Source: Actinoalloteichus_B caeruleus
GTDB taxonomy: Bacteria; Actinomycetota; Actinomycetes; Mycobacteriales; Pseudonocardiaceae
DNA length: 64,000 bases
NCBI RefSeq assembly: GCF_000718005.1
Contig: NZ_JODV01000024.1
Direction: 5' to 3' (one strand)
In this document: positions 8,593-17,264 of the stretch, one piece after another
Layout of the letters: each line of letters begins with the position of its first letter
Position numbering within the stretch: position 1 is the first letter of the stretch
Notes under the pieces: model-generated
Seen by the model: only the letters and a program-made list of their open reading frames with translations
The model's database searches: none
What the model was told of the DNA's origin: nothing
Program-made: the position numbers and the translations under genes

Positions 8593-9588
8593 GTGGACGA
8601 CACCACACCGACCCCATCCCCCACCCGAACCCGGCGCCGCCGCTGGCCCATCGTGCTCGGCGTGATCGCGGCGTTGTTCCTGGTCATCGGGTTCGTCTCC
8701 CGCACGCCCTCCCCCGTCGGGCACTGGACCAGCGCCGAGGGCCGGGACGAGTTCCACGACACGTACCGGACCGCGATGGCCGACCTGCCCGTCCCGGACG
8801 CCACCCTTGACGTCCGCACCGACTACGGGATCGTGCGGGCGTACCGGTTCGAGGGGGAGGCCGACCGCGCCGAGCCCCTCGTGCTCCTGCCCGGGAGGGC
8901 CTCCGCGTCCCCGGTGTGGGCGGACAACCTGCCCCACCTGCTGCGGGTCGGCGACGTCTACACCCTCGACCTGCTCGGCGAACCGGGCATGAGCGTGCAG
9001 GACCGCCCGATCGTCGATGACGACGACCAGGCTGACTGGCTGCACCAGACCCTCGACGGGCTCCCGGAGAGCGAGTTCCACCTGGTCGGCCTCTCCATCG
9101 GCGGCTGGACCGCGGCGAACCTCGCCACCCGCCAGCCCGAGGGGATCGCCAGCCTCACCCTCGTCGAGCCGGTGTTCGTCTTCGACGACATGCCCCTGGG
9201 CACCATCGTGCGGTCCCTGCCCGCCTCCCTGCCCTGGCTGCCCAAGTCCTGGCGGGACGGGTTCAACTCGTACACGGCCGGCGGGGCGCCCGTCGAGGAC
9301 GTGCCGGTCGCCCGGATGATCGAGGCCGGGATGGCGCACTACAGCCTGCGGCTCCCGCAGCCCAGCCGGCTCAGCGAGGAGGCGCTGTCCGGGCTGGACA
9401 TGCCCGTGCTGGCCGTCATCGCCGGGGAGTCGGTCATGCTCGACTCCGCCGCTGCCGTCGAGGTCGCCGAACGCGCGCTGCCGGAGGGCACCGTCCGCCT
9501 CTACCCGGACGCCTCGCACGCCATCAACGGTGAACACCCCGACGAGCTCGCCGAGGACATCGCCGGGTTCCTCGACGCGCAGGAGTAG
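8593..9588 (+). CDS. membrane-anchored alpha/beta hydrolase
   Basis: 331 residues from the GTG at 8593, which sits behind AGGAGG. Residues 16-34 form one hydrophobic segment (WPIVLGVIAALFLVIGFV) after an Arg-rich stretch, so the enzyme is probably anchored and faces outward. The catalytic domain has the nucleophile elbow GLSIGGW, an oxyanion region LLPGRASASP and the His in DASHAINGEHP. The substrate is unknown. An in-frame ATG further upstream at 8539 would overlap the operators and lacks a ribosome binding site. Confidence 0.8.
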   Translation: MDDTTPTPSPTRTRRRRWPIVLGVIAALFLVIGFVSRTPSPVGHWTSAEGRDEFHDTYRTAMADLPVPDATLDVRTDYGIVRAYRFEGEADRAEPLVLLPGRASASPVWADNLPHLLRVGDVYTLDLLGEPGMSVQDRPIVDDDDQADWLHQTLDGLPESEFHLVGLSIGGWTAANLATRQPEGIASLTLVEPVFVFDDMPLGTIVRSLPASLPWLPKSWRDGFNSYTAGGAPVEDVPVARMIEAGMAHYSLRLPQPSRLSEEALSGLDMPVLAVIAGESVMLDSAAAVEVAERALPEGTVRLYPDASHAINGEHPDELAEDIAGFLDAQE

Positions 9589-10752
9589 CCGTCGTGCGGG
9601 GCGTCCTCGACGCGGTTCGCAGCCGCCGTCGTGGCCTCCGCCCGGGAAGCGGCGCCAGCGGGCGGGGCGGCGGAGCGAGGACGCCATTGCCAGCGACTCC
9701 ATCGCCAGGGACGCCGGGCGAGCGTCACCCGCCAGGGCGCATCGGCCCTCCGCGCACCGGAGGGCCCCTGGGGGCGGAGGCCCCGGTGGCGGCGCGCGGG
9801 ACGAACCCCGACGTCGAGCCGAAAGGCCTCGGCGCGGGTGGATCCCCTCGTGCTCGACGGCCTGCCCACCCGGCGGCCACGCGCCGGAGACGCTTCTCCA
9901 CGCGCGGGATGACTTCCCGTCCCGGACCGTGGCCGGACGCCAGCGTTGGTCACGGTATGTGGGAGTTCGAGGTCGTGGAGGTGGTCGCCGGCGCCCGTCG
10001 CCGAGGTGGTGGCCCAGTGCGGGTGGCCCCGGCGGGCGTCGAGGAGGACCGGCGGGGCCTGGCGGCGGCCGCTGGCCCCGCGCCGACGCGGCCGGCGCGC
10101 CGTGAGGCCGCGGGGAGCGGAGCGCGGAATTCGACGCGGTGATGCTGGCCGAGTTCGTTCCGGCGCTGAACGGGCACGGCGTCCCCGCGAGCGGGACCAC
10201 GGAGAACGCCGGGAAGCTGGCGGCGCGCCTCGTGCGTACGGCGCAGTTGATCCCGGGGACTCTTGGAAGGGAGTCCGAGGAGAACGGGCGCGGAGTCGAC
10301 TTCGGCGATATCGAGTGGTCCGCGTGAGCTGATGTGGGACGAGGCACCGGCCAGGTGCGCCGCGGCCGGGGGTTCGTTGGCTGCTGATCGCGGGCGGCCG
10401 GAGCTCACAGCCGTGACGAAAGCCGCGAACCTGTCGCGGTCGTCGACCAGTGTGCCGCCCTCTCGGTCCGGTCACGGTCACACGCCGTGCGCGGCTGATC
10501 CACGTAGGCTGGCCACCCACGCGGGTGGGCGACCTCTACCGGAGTGGCCACCCCGGCGTCGAGCGGGTGCGGGCGGGCGAGGGTGCGGGGTGACGTTGTC
10601 GTTCGGGTCCGACTGGTAGGCGCGGCATGCTCCGCTCGCGGGCCGCGACGAGGAGCGGACGGCCAAGGGAACCGGCGAGCGCGGCCGGTCATGCTGCCCG
10701 GTCCACGAGCCACTTCGCCACCGCGAGCGCGTCCCAGCCGGACGTGGGCCGC
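9589..10752. other. 1.16-kb region without a convincing gene
   Basis: It lies between the hydrolase gene and the leftward SGRxNP gene. No conserved domain is recognisable in any frame. The only stretch with natural-looking composition is the short frame at 10139-10327, listed separately. The region may be degraded coding sequence. Confidence 0.4.
10139..10327 (+). CDS. possible 62-residue protein of unknown function
   Basis: This short frame begins GTG-ATG at 10139 and ends at 10327. Its composition is balanced (LAEFVPALNG near the start, VDFGDIEWSA at the end), unlike the Arg/Pro-rich frames around it. No ribosome binding site is close to the start and I do not recognise the family. It could equally be the remnant of a longer gene, because the frame is open for another nine codons upstream. 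Confidence 0.25.
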   Translation: MMLAEFVPALNGHGVPASGTTENAGKLAARLVRTAQLIPGTLGRESEENGRGVDFGDIEWSA

Positions 10753-11199
10753 TCATCGCGGGAAGTCGGAGCCAGGATCCTCCTCGCTGGCGAGGCTCCC
10801 TTCGACGAGACGGATCTCCTGCTCGGTCAGCGCGCGCGTGCTCCGCTCGGCGAGCCAGCGTTCGAGTTCCCGGCCGGGATCGAGTGACACCCGGACCCCG
10901 CCGTCGGCGCCCCGCGCGACGACGAGGCCCCCGCCGACCGCGTACTCCACGATGGACGACCCGGCCACCGTGGGCTCGTCTCCCGCGTTCCCGACCTCCC
11001 ACGCCCCGGCGTCCGAGGATCCGTCGCTGCTGGCCGGGCGCAACCGGAACCCCTGGTAGCCCAGCCCGCCGGGGGGCGCCGACCGGTCGGGAACCGCGAC
11101 CAGGGCCCCGAGCCGCCGGCTCGCCTCCTCCCGCTCGGCGCCGCGCAACCGGAAGACCGGGTTGGGACGGCCGCTGTAGAGGGCCACCTCCACGTCCAT
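10753..11199 (-). CDS. SGRxNP-motif protein, short paralogue
   Basis: 148 residues from the ATG at 11199, which has GGGAGG nine bases upstream; a longer start at 11226 has none. The N-terminus VEVALYSGRPNPVFRL is a beta strand followed by an invariant-looking SGR-NP motif, a helix, then GLGYQGFRLRP. The same pattern opens the next gene upstream, so the two are paralogous in their first 60 residues. No signal peptide, membrane segment or catalytic motif is visible. The function is unknown. Confidence 0.75.
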   Translation of the reverse strand: MDVEVALYSGRPNPVFRLRGAEREEASRRLGALVAVPDRSAPPGGLGYQGFRLRPASSDGSSDAGAWEVGNAGDEPTVAGSSIVEYAVGGGLVVARGADGGVRVSLDPGRELERWLAERSTRALTEQEIRLVEGSLASEEDPGSDFPR

Positions 11200-11231
11200 G
11201 CCCGTCATCCTCCCGCTCGGTGACACCGGAA

Positions 11232-11282
11232 CGGGCGGGGCGGGTGCCCACCTCGACGGTGCGTCAGTGCCCGCCCCGCCCG
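11232..11282 (-). terminator. intrinsic-type hairpin between the SGRxNP genes
   Basis: The perfect 13-bp inverted repeat CGGGCGGGGCGGG (11232-11244) and its complement (11270-11282) enclose a 25-base loop. There is no T run, as is common in actinomycetes. It lies downstream of the leftward gene ending at 11313, so the two SGRxNP genes may be separate transcripts. Confidence 0.6.
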
Positions 11283-11312
11283 CCGTGTGACGCGGTCAGG
11301 CGCGGTCGGTGG

Positions 11313-12230
11313 TCAGCGGATGCGCTGCCGCTGGGTGTGGCAGCCGTAGAAGTAGCCGCAGAACTGGGTGTACGGGCCCCGGTCGCAGGTCTCGGGGTTG
11401 TTGATCACCCGGTTGCTGTTGTCCACGTTCCTGGCCGCGGTGCTGCCTGGCTTGTGCGCCCAGTACCCCTCCGACTGGAGGCGGTACCAGTGGAAGTCGG
11501 TGTTGGGCCAGATCACCAGGGCGACCAGGTGGCGCGGCCACTCGCTGTCCGGGAAGCAGTCGTAGCGGCGGTGCATGCCGTCGCACAACGCGCCTCGGCC
11601 GACCTCGGCGCAGGTCAGGGCCGTGTACTGGTTCCCGCACCCGCGTCCGGGTTGCGCGAAGGTGTTGTTGCGCCAGTTGCTGGCGTAGTTGTAGCAGTTG
11701 TTGTGCAGGCGGGTGTTCTGGTCGTCGTTCCAGAAGCCCGGGTTGAACGGGGTGACGTCGTAGTAGCAGGTGGCGGCGGCGGTGAACGATTCGCTCGTCT
11801 CCTGCCCGCCCTCCTGGATGCTCGCCCCGCTGCGGGAGCCCTCCTCGGTCGCCGTGGTCAACTGCGTGGTCAGGAACGGCCGCAGCGGTTCGGGCAGGCT
11901 GACGCCCTCCTCGGTGTCCAGGCTGGTGTCCACCCGGTCCAACAGGCCGATCAACCGTTCGGCCAGTTCGGCGGCACGAGGGCCCCTGGCCTCCCGGCCC
12001 ACGGGGAGATAGGTGGTCGAGCCGAGACGGAGGTCCGGGGCGGCCTCGTCGCTGAGTGACTCGACCAGCAGGCCACGGAACCCGACACCGGCGCGGGCCG
12101 GGGCGTCCTCCGTGAGCAGTTCGGAGCCCTCCGAGAGGGCGCGCAACGTGTTCCGTGCCGTCCGTTCCTCACCGACCGTCCACACCGGGTTCTGACGTCC
12201 GGAGAAGACGTCCGCGGTAATGCGCAACAT
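11313..12230 (-). CDS. SGRxNP protein with C-terminal Cys/His hydrolase-like domain
   Basis: 305 residues; the ATG at 12230 follows AAGGAG. Residues 1-60 match the short paralogue (ADVFSGRQNPVWTV, then GVGFRGLLVE). After a linker rich in Glu/Thr/Ser, residues from about 175 form a Cys-rich domain: HNNCYNYASNWRNNTFAQPG, then DFHWYRLQSEGYWAHKPGS, and near the end PYTQFCGYFYGCH. The NNCYNYA Cys with a later His in DFHWYR resembles the order of a papain/NlpC-like thiol hydrolase. That is inference from motif order; the family is described, if at all, as uncharacterised. There is no signal peptide. Confidence 0.75.
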   Translation of the reverse strand: MLRITADVFSGRQNPVWTVGEERTARNTLRALSEGSELLTEDAPARAGVGFRGLLVESLSDEAAPDLRLGSTTYLPVGREARGPRAAELAERLIGLLDRVDTSLDTEEGVSLPEPLRPFLTTQLTTATEEGSRSGASIQEGGQETSESFTAAATCYYDVTPFNPGFWNDDQNTRLHNNCYNYASNWRNNTFAQPGRGCGNQYTALTCAEVGRGALCDGMHRRYDCFPDSEWPRHLVALVIWPNTDFHWYRLQSEGYWAHKPGSTAARNVDNSNRVINNPETCDRGPYTQFCGYFYGCHTQRQRIR

Positions 12231-12796
12231 GGGATACCACTCCTTGTCCGTGTGGTTTCCCCGGCCCGGCGGTGATGTGCGGTGGTGCGCGGCGCATGCG
12301 GGAACCCAGTTCGGCGGTCACCATCGCCGGGAACGTCGCCGTGCCCCTCGGGCGCGACCAGTTCCGGGACTGCTCGGATCCTCGGGGCGGCGGTGCCGCA
12401 TCCGACAGGGGCCGCGGCATCCGCCGCGTCGTCCCCGTGCGCGTCCACGCACGGTTCCTCCGGACGCTGGCCAGCTGTTCGGGCCGCTGGTCGAGGAAAT
12501 TGCTCGTGCGCCTCGTGGCGGGTGATCAGGGTGTCCCGTGAACCGCTTCCCGGGCGGCGTGCTCCTGCTCGTGGGCCGGGTGTTCTGTTCTCCTCGCTCG
12601 TGACGTCGACCCGCGCGTGCTGTGAAATGGGGGACGTCACAATCGAGCCTACGAGCGCGTTCCGTGTCGCGCAGTGTCGATGAGGCCGGCGGGGACACGT
12701 ATTTCTGGTGCCGATTTCACCGTTCTGACCACGCGACAACCGGGACGACCGCGCGTCGTTCTCGTCGTACCGAGGCCCTGCCTGGCGGTCCCGCCG
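12231..12796. other. 566-bp intergenic region
   Basis: It contains the upstream region of the SGRxNP gene and the 3' flank of the heparinase-family gene. No protein-like frame is visible. The part around 12600-12720 is somewhat less GC-rich and may hold a promoter, but I cannot define -35 and -10 boxes. Confidence 0.4.
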
Positions 12797-14824
12797 TCAG
12801 CGGGGGGTTCCTGCCCGGTCGACAACGACGGTGAATTCCACCGGCAGGTCGTGGATTCCCGGGGGCAGCGTCGTCGTCAGGTGGAGTCGGCGCGCCACTC
12901 CGGGAGATCCGTCGTGTTCGACGGTCCGCACCTCGTCGTCGTCGACGGTCCACGACCGGCCCGAGGGCACCCGCAACCCGACACGCCCGTGCCGGCCTCG
13001 CCAGTGGGCCGGCTCGGTGGGATCCGTTCCCGTGCGCACCCGGTGCCTGCTGACGAAGGTCTCCGTCACCGCGCAGTCGCCGGCCATCTCGACGGTGTCG
13101 GTGAGCAGCAGCCGCCCGCCGTCCTCGGTGTGCCGCCAGTCGAGGTCCCGGTGCAGGGCCAGCAGCGCCGGGTGGTCGTAGGCGCTGGTCAGGTCGAGGG
13201 TGAGGCGCACACCGTCCCGGCGTTGCTCGTGGTGGAGGACCACCGCGCGTCGTTCGGCTCCCGGTAGCTGCCCGGTGTCGTCGAGGAGGGGCACCGAGTG
13301 GCCCTCGGAGGAGGCGTGCAGCACCCGGTAACGGCCGGGGCCGAAGTAGTCCCGCGTGTACTCGGGGGAGCCGAGGTCGGCCAGCAGCGACTCGCCCCCG
13401 ACGTGCAGCAGGAAGTGGCCGAGGTCGTTGTGGTTGTGCGGCTCGTCGTTGTGACCGCCCTTCGCGGCGAAGGCCACCGGGACGCCCAGCACCGGGCGCC
13501 GGTCGGTGATCCACTGCGCGGCCGGCAGGAACCAGGTGCCCGCCTCCGTCACGACCGGTCCCGGCGCGCCGGTGGTCTCCCCGGTGGCCCGGCCCGGTAC
13601 CTCGCCCGCGTCGCCGCGCCCACCGCCCTCCCGGCCGGTCTCCGTCGTCCTCTCGGGCGGGTCCCCGCAGGCGTCGTCGGGCACCACCGCGCCGTCGGTG
13701 GTGGGGCCGCTGGTCGCCGCGGCGGGGCCACCTCCCCGGGTGGTCGCCGGGTGGCCGGCCGGACCGGCGAAGGCCTCGTCGGTCGCCCAGCACAGCGTTC
13801 GGGTCAGGGGGGCCCACCGGTAGCAGGGGTCGTCCTCGAGTCGTGGCGGCGTGGTCAGGGGCGGCAACGACCGCGCCACTCGCCGCTGGCGGAGCCGGCA
13901 GAGCAGGCCGGCCGGTAGCGCCGGTTCCTCCGGGCTGTCGGCGAAGTTGGCGAAGTGCCCGCCGCCGAGCCAGGCGGCCGCCGGGAACTCGGCGATCCGG
14001 CGGACGTGGTCGCCGTGGGCACCGGTGAGCAGGTCCTGGCCGGTGTGGTCCCGCAGCGTCTCCGCGAAGTACACGAAGTAGCCGAACCCGTAGGACCAGT
14101 AGCCCACCCCCTCGGTGCACGCCCCGTCGGCACCGAAGCCGGACAGGAACACCTCCTGGGCGCGGGTCGCTCGGGCCAGCAGGGCGGCCCGTTCCCGCTC
14201 GTCGTCCAGGAGCGCAAGGGCGGTCATGCCGACCGCGCCCCCGCAGACGGCCGACCAGTTGTGGCGCCAGGACTCCCACGGTTGGGACCGGGGTTCCAAC
14301 ATCGGTTCCACGACGCGGCGGCGGATCTCGGCGTGGGCGCGGGCGGTGACCTCCGGGTGCAGGGCGGGGGACAGCAGCCTGGTGACCTCGGCCAGCGCGT
14401 GCGCGGTCTCCGCCGCGAACAGGTCGACGCACCGGGTGTGGGCGGCGGGGGCGTCGTCCGGGGTGAGGTGGGCGGGTAGCGCCCAGGTGTGCTCGTCGCA
14501 CACCGCCCACACCAGGTCGTTGAGGGCGGTGGCCTGCTCGGGGCGTTCGTCGACGAGCACGGTCAGTGCCAGCGCGGCGAGCTGGCGGCGGCGGGCGAAG
14601 TAGGGCCGTTCGTACCCCAGGCGGTCGCCGCGTTCCCGGAAGGCGGCGAACTCCCGGAACCGCAGCGGCGGGGGGCCGTCGCGGACCGCGTCCTCGGCGG
14701 CGGCGCGGAGGTCCGCCCACAGCGGGGCGAACCGGTCGGCGGTGGCCGAGGCGCGCACCGCCGCGCGGGTCCGTCGCGGCCAGCGGCTCCTCCGCCGTCC
14801 GCCACGGTCACCCTGGTGTGCCAT
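12797..14824 (-). CDS. heparinase II/III family polysaccharide lyase-like protein
   Basis: 675 residues. The first 350 residues form an alpha/alpha-toroid region (SWRHNWSAVCGGAVGMTALAL, EGVGYWSYGFGYFVYFAE). The C-terminal beta domain has the heparinase II/III signature GGHNDEPHNHNDLGHFLLH, then LLADLGSPEYTRDYFGPGRY. The catalytic Tyr and His of these lyases lie in such segments. No signal peptide is seen, so it probably acts on imported oligosaccharides. Residues about 353-425 are an Ala/Gly/Thr/Pro-rich insertion, unlike the rest, separating the two domains. It is downstream of a GH43 gene on the same strand, 90 bp apart. The substrate is not predictable. Confidence 0.85.
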   Translation of the reverse strand: MAHQGDRGGRRRSRWPRRTRAAVRASATADRFAPLWADLRAAAEDAVRDGPPPLRFREFAAFRERGDRLGYERPYFARRRQLAALALTVLVDERPEQATALNDLVWAVCDEHTWALPAHLTPDDAPAAHTRCVDLFAAETAHALAEVTRLLSPALHPEVTARAHAEIRRRVVEPMLEPRSQPWESWRHNWSAVCGGAVGMTALALLDDERERAALLARATRAQEVFLSGFGADGACTEGVGYWSYGFGYFVYFAETLRDHTGQDLLTGAHGDHVRRIAEFPAAAWLGGGHFANFADSPEEPALPAGLLCRLRQRRVARSLPPLTTPPRLEDDPCYRWAPLTRTLCWATDEAFAGPAGHPATTRGGGPAAATSGPTTDGAVVPDDACGDPPERTTETGREGGGRGDAGEVPGRATGETTGAPGPVVTEAGTWFLPAAQWITDRRPVLGVPVAFAAKGGHNDEPHNHNDLGHFLLHVGGESLLADLGSPEYTRDYFGPGRYRVLHASSEGHSVPLLDDTGQLPGAERRAVVLHHEQRRDGVRLTLDLTSAYDHPALLALHRDLDWRHTEDGGRLLLTDTVEMAGDCAVTETFVSRHRVRTGTDPTEPAHWRGRHGRVGLRVPSGRSWTVDDDEVRTVEHDGSPGVARRLHLTTTLPPGIHDLPVEFTVVVDRAGTPR

Positions 14825-14914
14825 CCCGTCGCCCTTCCCGTGGCCCCCACCCTGTCCGTCCCGGTCAACCCCCGTTTCCGCGACCGGGGAGTCTCGGCCC
14901 TCCCCGGTCGTCGC

Positions 14915-15715
14915 TCATTCCTCGCGGAACACCGATCCGTGCCGCACGGAGCCCGAGAGCCCGCCGGGCAGCTCCCGGGGCGGTGACCAGGTCCGCAGGT
15001 CCGCGCTGTCGCTGTAGACGTAGCGGGAGGTGGTGTAGCCGTCCAGGTAGATGCGGTGGCGGCCGTCGGGGAGCACGGTCAGCGCGGGACCCTCCACCCG
15101 TCCCCACCCGGCGAAGTCGCCGGTGTCCACGAAGCGGTAGGGCCCGGTGAGCGCGGGTGCCACGGCGTGTTCGACGACCTTGTCGGTCTCGTTCTTGGCG
15201 AAGGCGTGGTATTCGCCGCCGTGGTGCACGAGGAAGGTGTCGATGTGGTTGGGGCCGATGCCGGCCAGCTCCACCGGCCCCGACCAGCGGGTCAGTTCGT
15301 CGTCCTCGGCGGTGAACAGGTGCGGGCGGAAGGGGCCGTAGGAGCCGGTGGAGAGGGAGACGACGACGTGCTGCCGCCCGGTGGCCGGGTCGCGGAAGAA
15401 CTCCGGAGCCCAGGTGTTGCGCACCCACCCCACGCCGACCTCCACCGTGGTGTGGTGCCGCCACTGGATGAGGTCGTCGCTGACGGCCAGCGCGAAGTTC
15501 CCGGTCTCCCAGCCCGTGGTGTGGGCGACGAACCAGCGGCCGCCGTGCCGGGTGACGGAGGGGTCCCGCACCAGTCCGGTCGGGGGTTCGTAGGCGGGGC
15601 CGTGGAGCAGGGTGAAGTCGGTGGCGTCCGCCGACTCGTAGACGTACATGTTGCTCTCGCTGCCGTTGGTGAACGCGGTGAAGACGTAGCGCACCCTGCT
15701 CCTCATCCCTCCCAC
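14915..15715 (-). CDS. glycoside hydrolase family 43-like (five-bladed beta-propeller)
   Basis: 266 residues, short for GH43. The three acidic residues are in plausible places: VRDPSV (base), NHIDTFLV (pKa modulator) and RVEGPALTVL (acid). Propeller repeats such as NMYVYESADATDF and NFALAVSDDLIQW are visible. There is no signal peptide, so it is likely cytoplasmic. The exact start is uncertain: GTG 15715, an ATG three codons later directly behind GGGAGGG, and a GTG at residue 8 behind GAGGAG are all possible. It is the first gene of a two-gene operon with the heparinase-family gene. Confidence 0.75.
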   Translation of the reverse strand: MGGMRSRVRYVFTAFTNGSESNMYVYESADATDFTLLHGPAYEPPTGLVRDPSVTRHGGRWFVAHTTGWETGNFALAVSDDLIQWRHHTTVEVGVGWVRNTWAPEFFRDPATGRQHVVVSLSTGSYGPFRPHLFTAEDDELTRWSGPVELAGIGPNHIDTFLVHHGGEYHAFAKNETDKVVEHAVAPALTGPYRFVDTGDFAGWGRVEGPALTVLPDGRHRIYLDGYTTSRYVYSDSADLRTWSPPRELPGGLSGSVRHGSVFREE

Positions 15716-15928
15716 TGCCGTGGCGGCGCGGCCAGGCTGTTCGCCGTGGGGTGATCCTGCGTGCGGTGCGGCCGGTGGACAAGGCCGTCCCCGCCCGTGG
15801 GCGGGGTTTGACCGAAGTCAGCCCATCTGGGCCGCGTCCCCGGGATCCGGGGAAGCGGGGACGGCCGTTTCCGGCCGGGGCCGCCGCGGGGCCGTCGGGC
15901 GGCTGGCCCTCGCGGCCCGAGCGGGACT

Positions 15929-15947
15929 AGGGTCAAAATCCGACCCT
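15929..15947. promoter_or_regulatory. inverted repeat upstream of the first ROK gene
   Basis: AGGGTC and GACCCT arms are separated by seven bases (AAAATCC), an AT-rich pocket in a GC-rich stretch. It lies 57 bp upstream of the GTG at 16004 and between two divergent transcription units, so it is a candidate operator for the ROK regulator. Confidence 0.4.
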
Positions 15948-16003
15948 TGGAAAAAGTCCCCGGCCCGCCGGTGGACTCGCTGGCACCGGAGGAGGAGGGT
16001 GTC

Positions 16004-17263
16004 GTGCGTCCTCGTTCCTCGCGGGACATCCGCAGGGAGAACCGCTTCGACCTGCTGCGACGCGTGTACTCGGCCGAGCGGGCGGTCACCCGCCAGTGGC
16101 TGGCGGCCGAGACGGGGCTCTCCCCCGCCACCGTCGCCACCCTGACCACCGAACTGCTCGCCCTCGGAGTGCTCGTCGAGGTCGGCAGGGAGGACTCCGG
16201 TGGCGGTCGTCCCCGGGCGCGGCTCGCGGTGAACGGGGACCACGGTGTCCTCGTCGGCGTGGACGTCGCCGAGACCTACGTCCGCGCCGACCTGTTCGAC
16301 CTCGCGCTGCGCGGCCTCGACTCGGGGCACCGGGAGATCGGACCGGAGGACCACCAGCCCGACGTGGTGGCCCGGCACGTCGTCGACCTGGTGCGCGGCA
16401 TCTTCGACCGTGGTCGGCTGACCCGGGACCGCCTGCTCGGGATCGGGGTGAGCCTGCCGGGGCAGCGGCACACCGACAGCGGAGTGTCCCTGTTCCCCGC
16501 CGTCACCGGGGCCTACGAGGACGGTGACCCGGAGGGGAGGTTCCGGGGGCTCCTGGCGGACGCCTTCGGGAGCGAACCCTTCCTGGAGAACCCGCTGAAG
16601 GCGAGCACGGTGGCCGAGCTGTGGTTCGGCGGGGGACGCGCCGCCCACGACCTGGCGGTGGTGACCCTCGGAACCGGGGTCGGCGTGGGGATCGCCGTCG
16701 ACCAGCGCCTGTACCGGGGAGCCACCGACGCGGCGGGGGAGTGGGGGCACACCCTGCTGGTCCCCGGCGGACGGACCTGCCGGTGCGGCAGGACCGGCTG
16801 CGTCGAGGCCTATGTGGGCGCTCCCGGCATCGTGGCGACGCTGCGCGAACACGACCCGCGCGACCCGCTGCTCCACGCCGACGAGTCCGCCACCGTCGAC
16901 GCGTTGGCCTCGGCCGCCGGCCGGGACGATCCGCGTGCCCTCGCCGTGCTCGACGAGGTGGGCGCCACCCTCGGTGTCGCCCTCGCCAACCTGGTCAACG
17001 TCCTCAACCCCGACACCGTGGTGCTCGGCAGCTGGGTGGCGACCCGCCTGGGCCGCTGGTTGCTGCCCGCCGCCCGCGACGGCGCCGCCACCCACGCCCT
17101 GCCCCGCAACCTCGCGGCCGTCGACTGGCGGCTGTCCGGGGTGGAGGGGCACGCCGTGAGCCTGGGCGTCGCCGCACTGGCCCTCGAAGGACTCGTCGCG
17201 GGCGGCCCGTCGGCCGCGCCGCGTCGCGACCCCGTTCCGACGACCGCCCACCGGGAGCGCTGA
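16004..17263 (+). CDS. ROK-family transcriptional regulator
   Basis: 419 residues from the GTG at 16004, which has GGAGGAGGG just upstream; an upstream TTG in frame lacks one. Residues 20-75 are a winged helix (TRQWLAAETGLSPATVATLT). A ROK sugar-kinase-like domain follows, with the ATP-loop region VTLGTGVGVGIAV, the GEWGHTLLVPGG motif and the zinc site CRCGRTGCVEAYV. Such proteins sense sugars or oligosaccharides. It is one base from the GH35 gene, hence co-transcribed, and divergent from the GH43/heparinase pair, so it probably controls the whole locus. Confidence 0.92.
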   Translation: MRPRSSRDIRRENRFDLLRRVYSAERAVTRQWLAAETGLSPATVATLTTELLALGVLVEVGREDSGGGRPRARLAVNGDHGVLVGVDVAETYVRADLFDLALRGLDSGHREIGPEDHQPDVVARHVVDLVRGIFDRGRLTRDRLLGIGVSLPGQRHTDSGVSLFPAVTGAYEDGDPEGRFRGLLADAFGSEPFLENPLKASTVAELWFGGGRAAHDLAVVTLGTGVGVGIAVDQRLYRGATDAAGEWGHTLLVPGGRTCRCGRTGCVEAYVGAPGIVATLREHDPRDPLLHADESATVDALASAAGRDDPRALAVLDEVGATLGVALANLVNVLNPDTVVLGSWVATRLGRWLLPAARDGAATHALPRNLAAVDWRLSGVEGHAVSLGVAALALEGLVAGGPSAAPRRDPVPTTAHRER

Positions 17264-17264
17264 C

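Noticed and set aside
10692..10752. Leftward peptide ending GWDALAVAKWLVDRAA just after the SGRxNP stop
   Set aside because: It looks helical and natural, but no ATG/GTG/TTG start is available in frame near a ribosome binding site and it is too short to judge.
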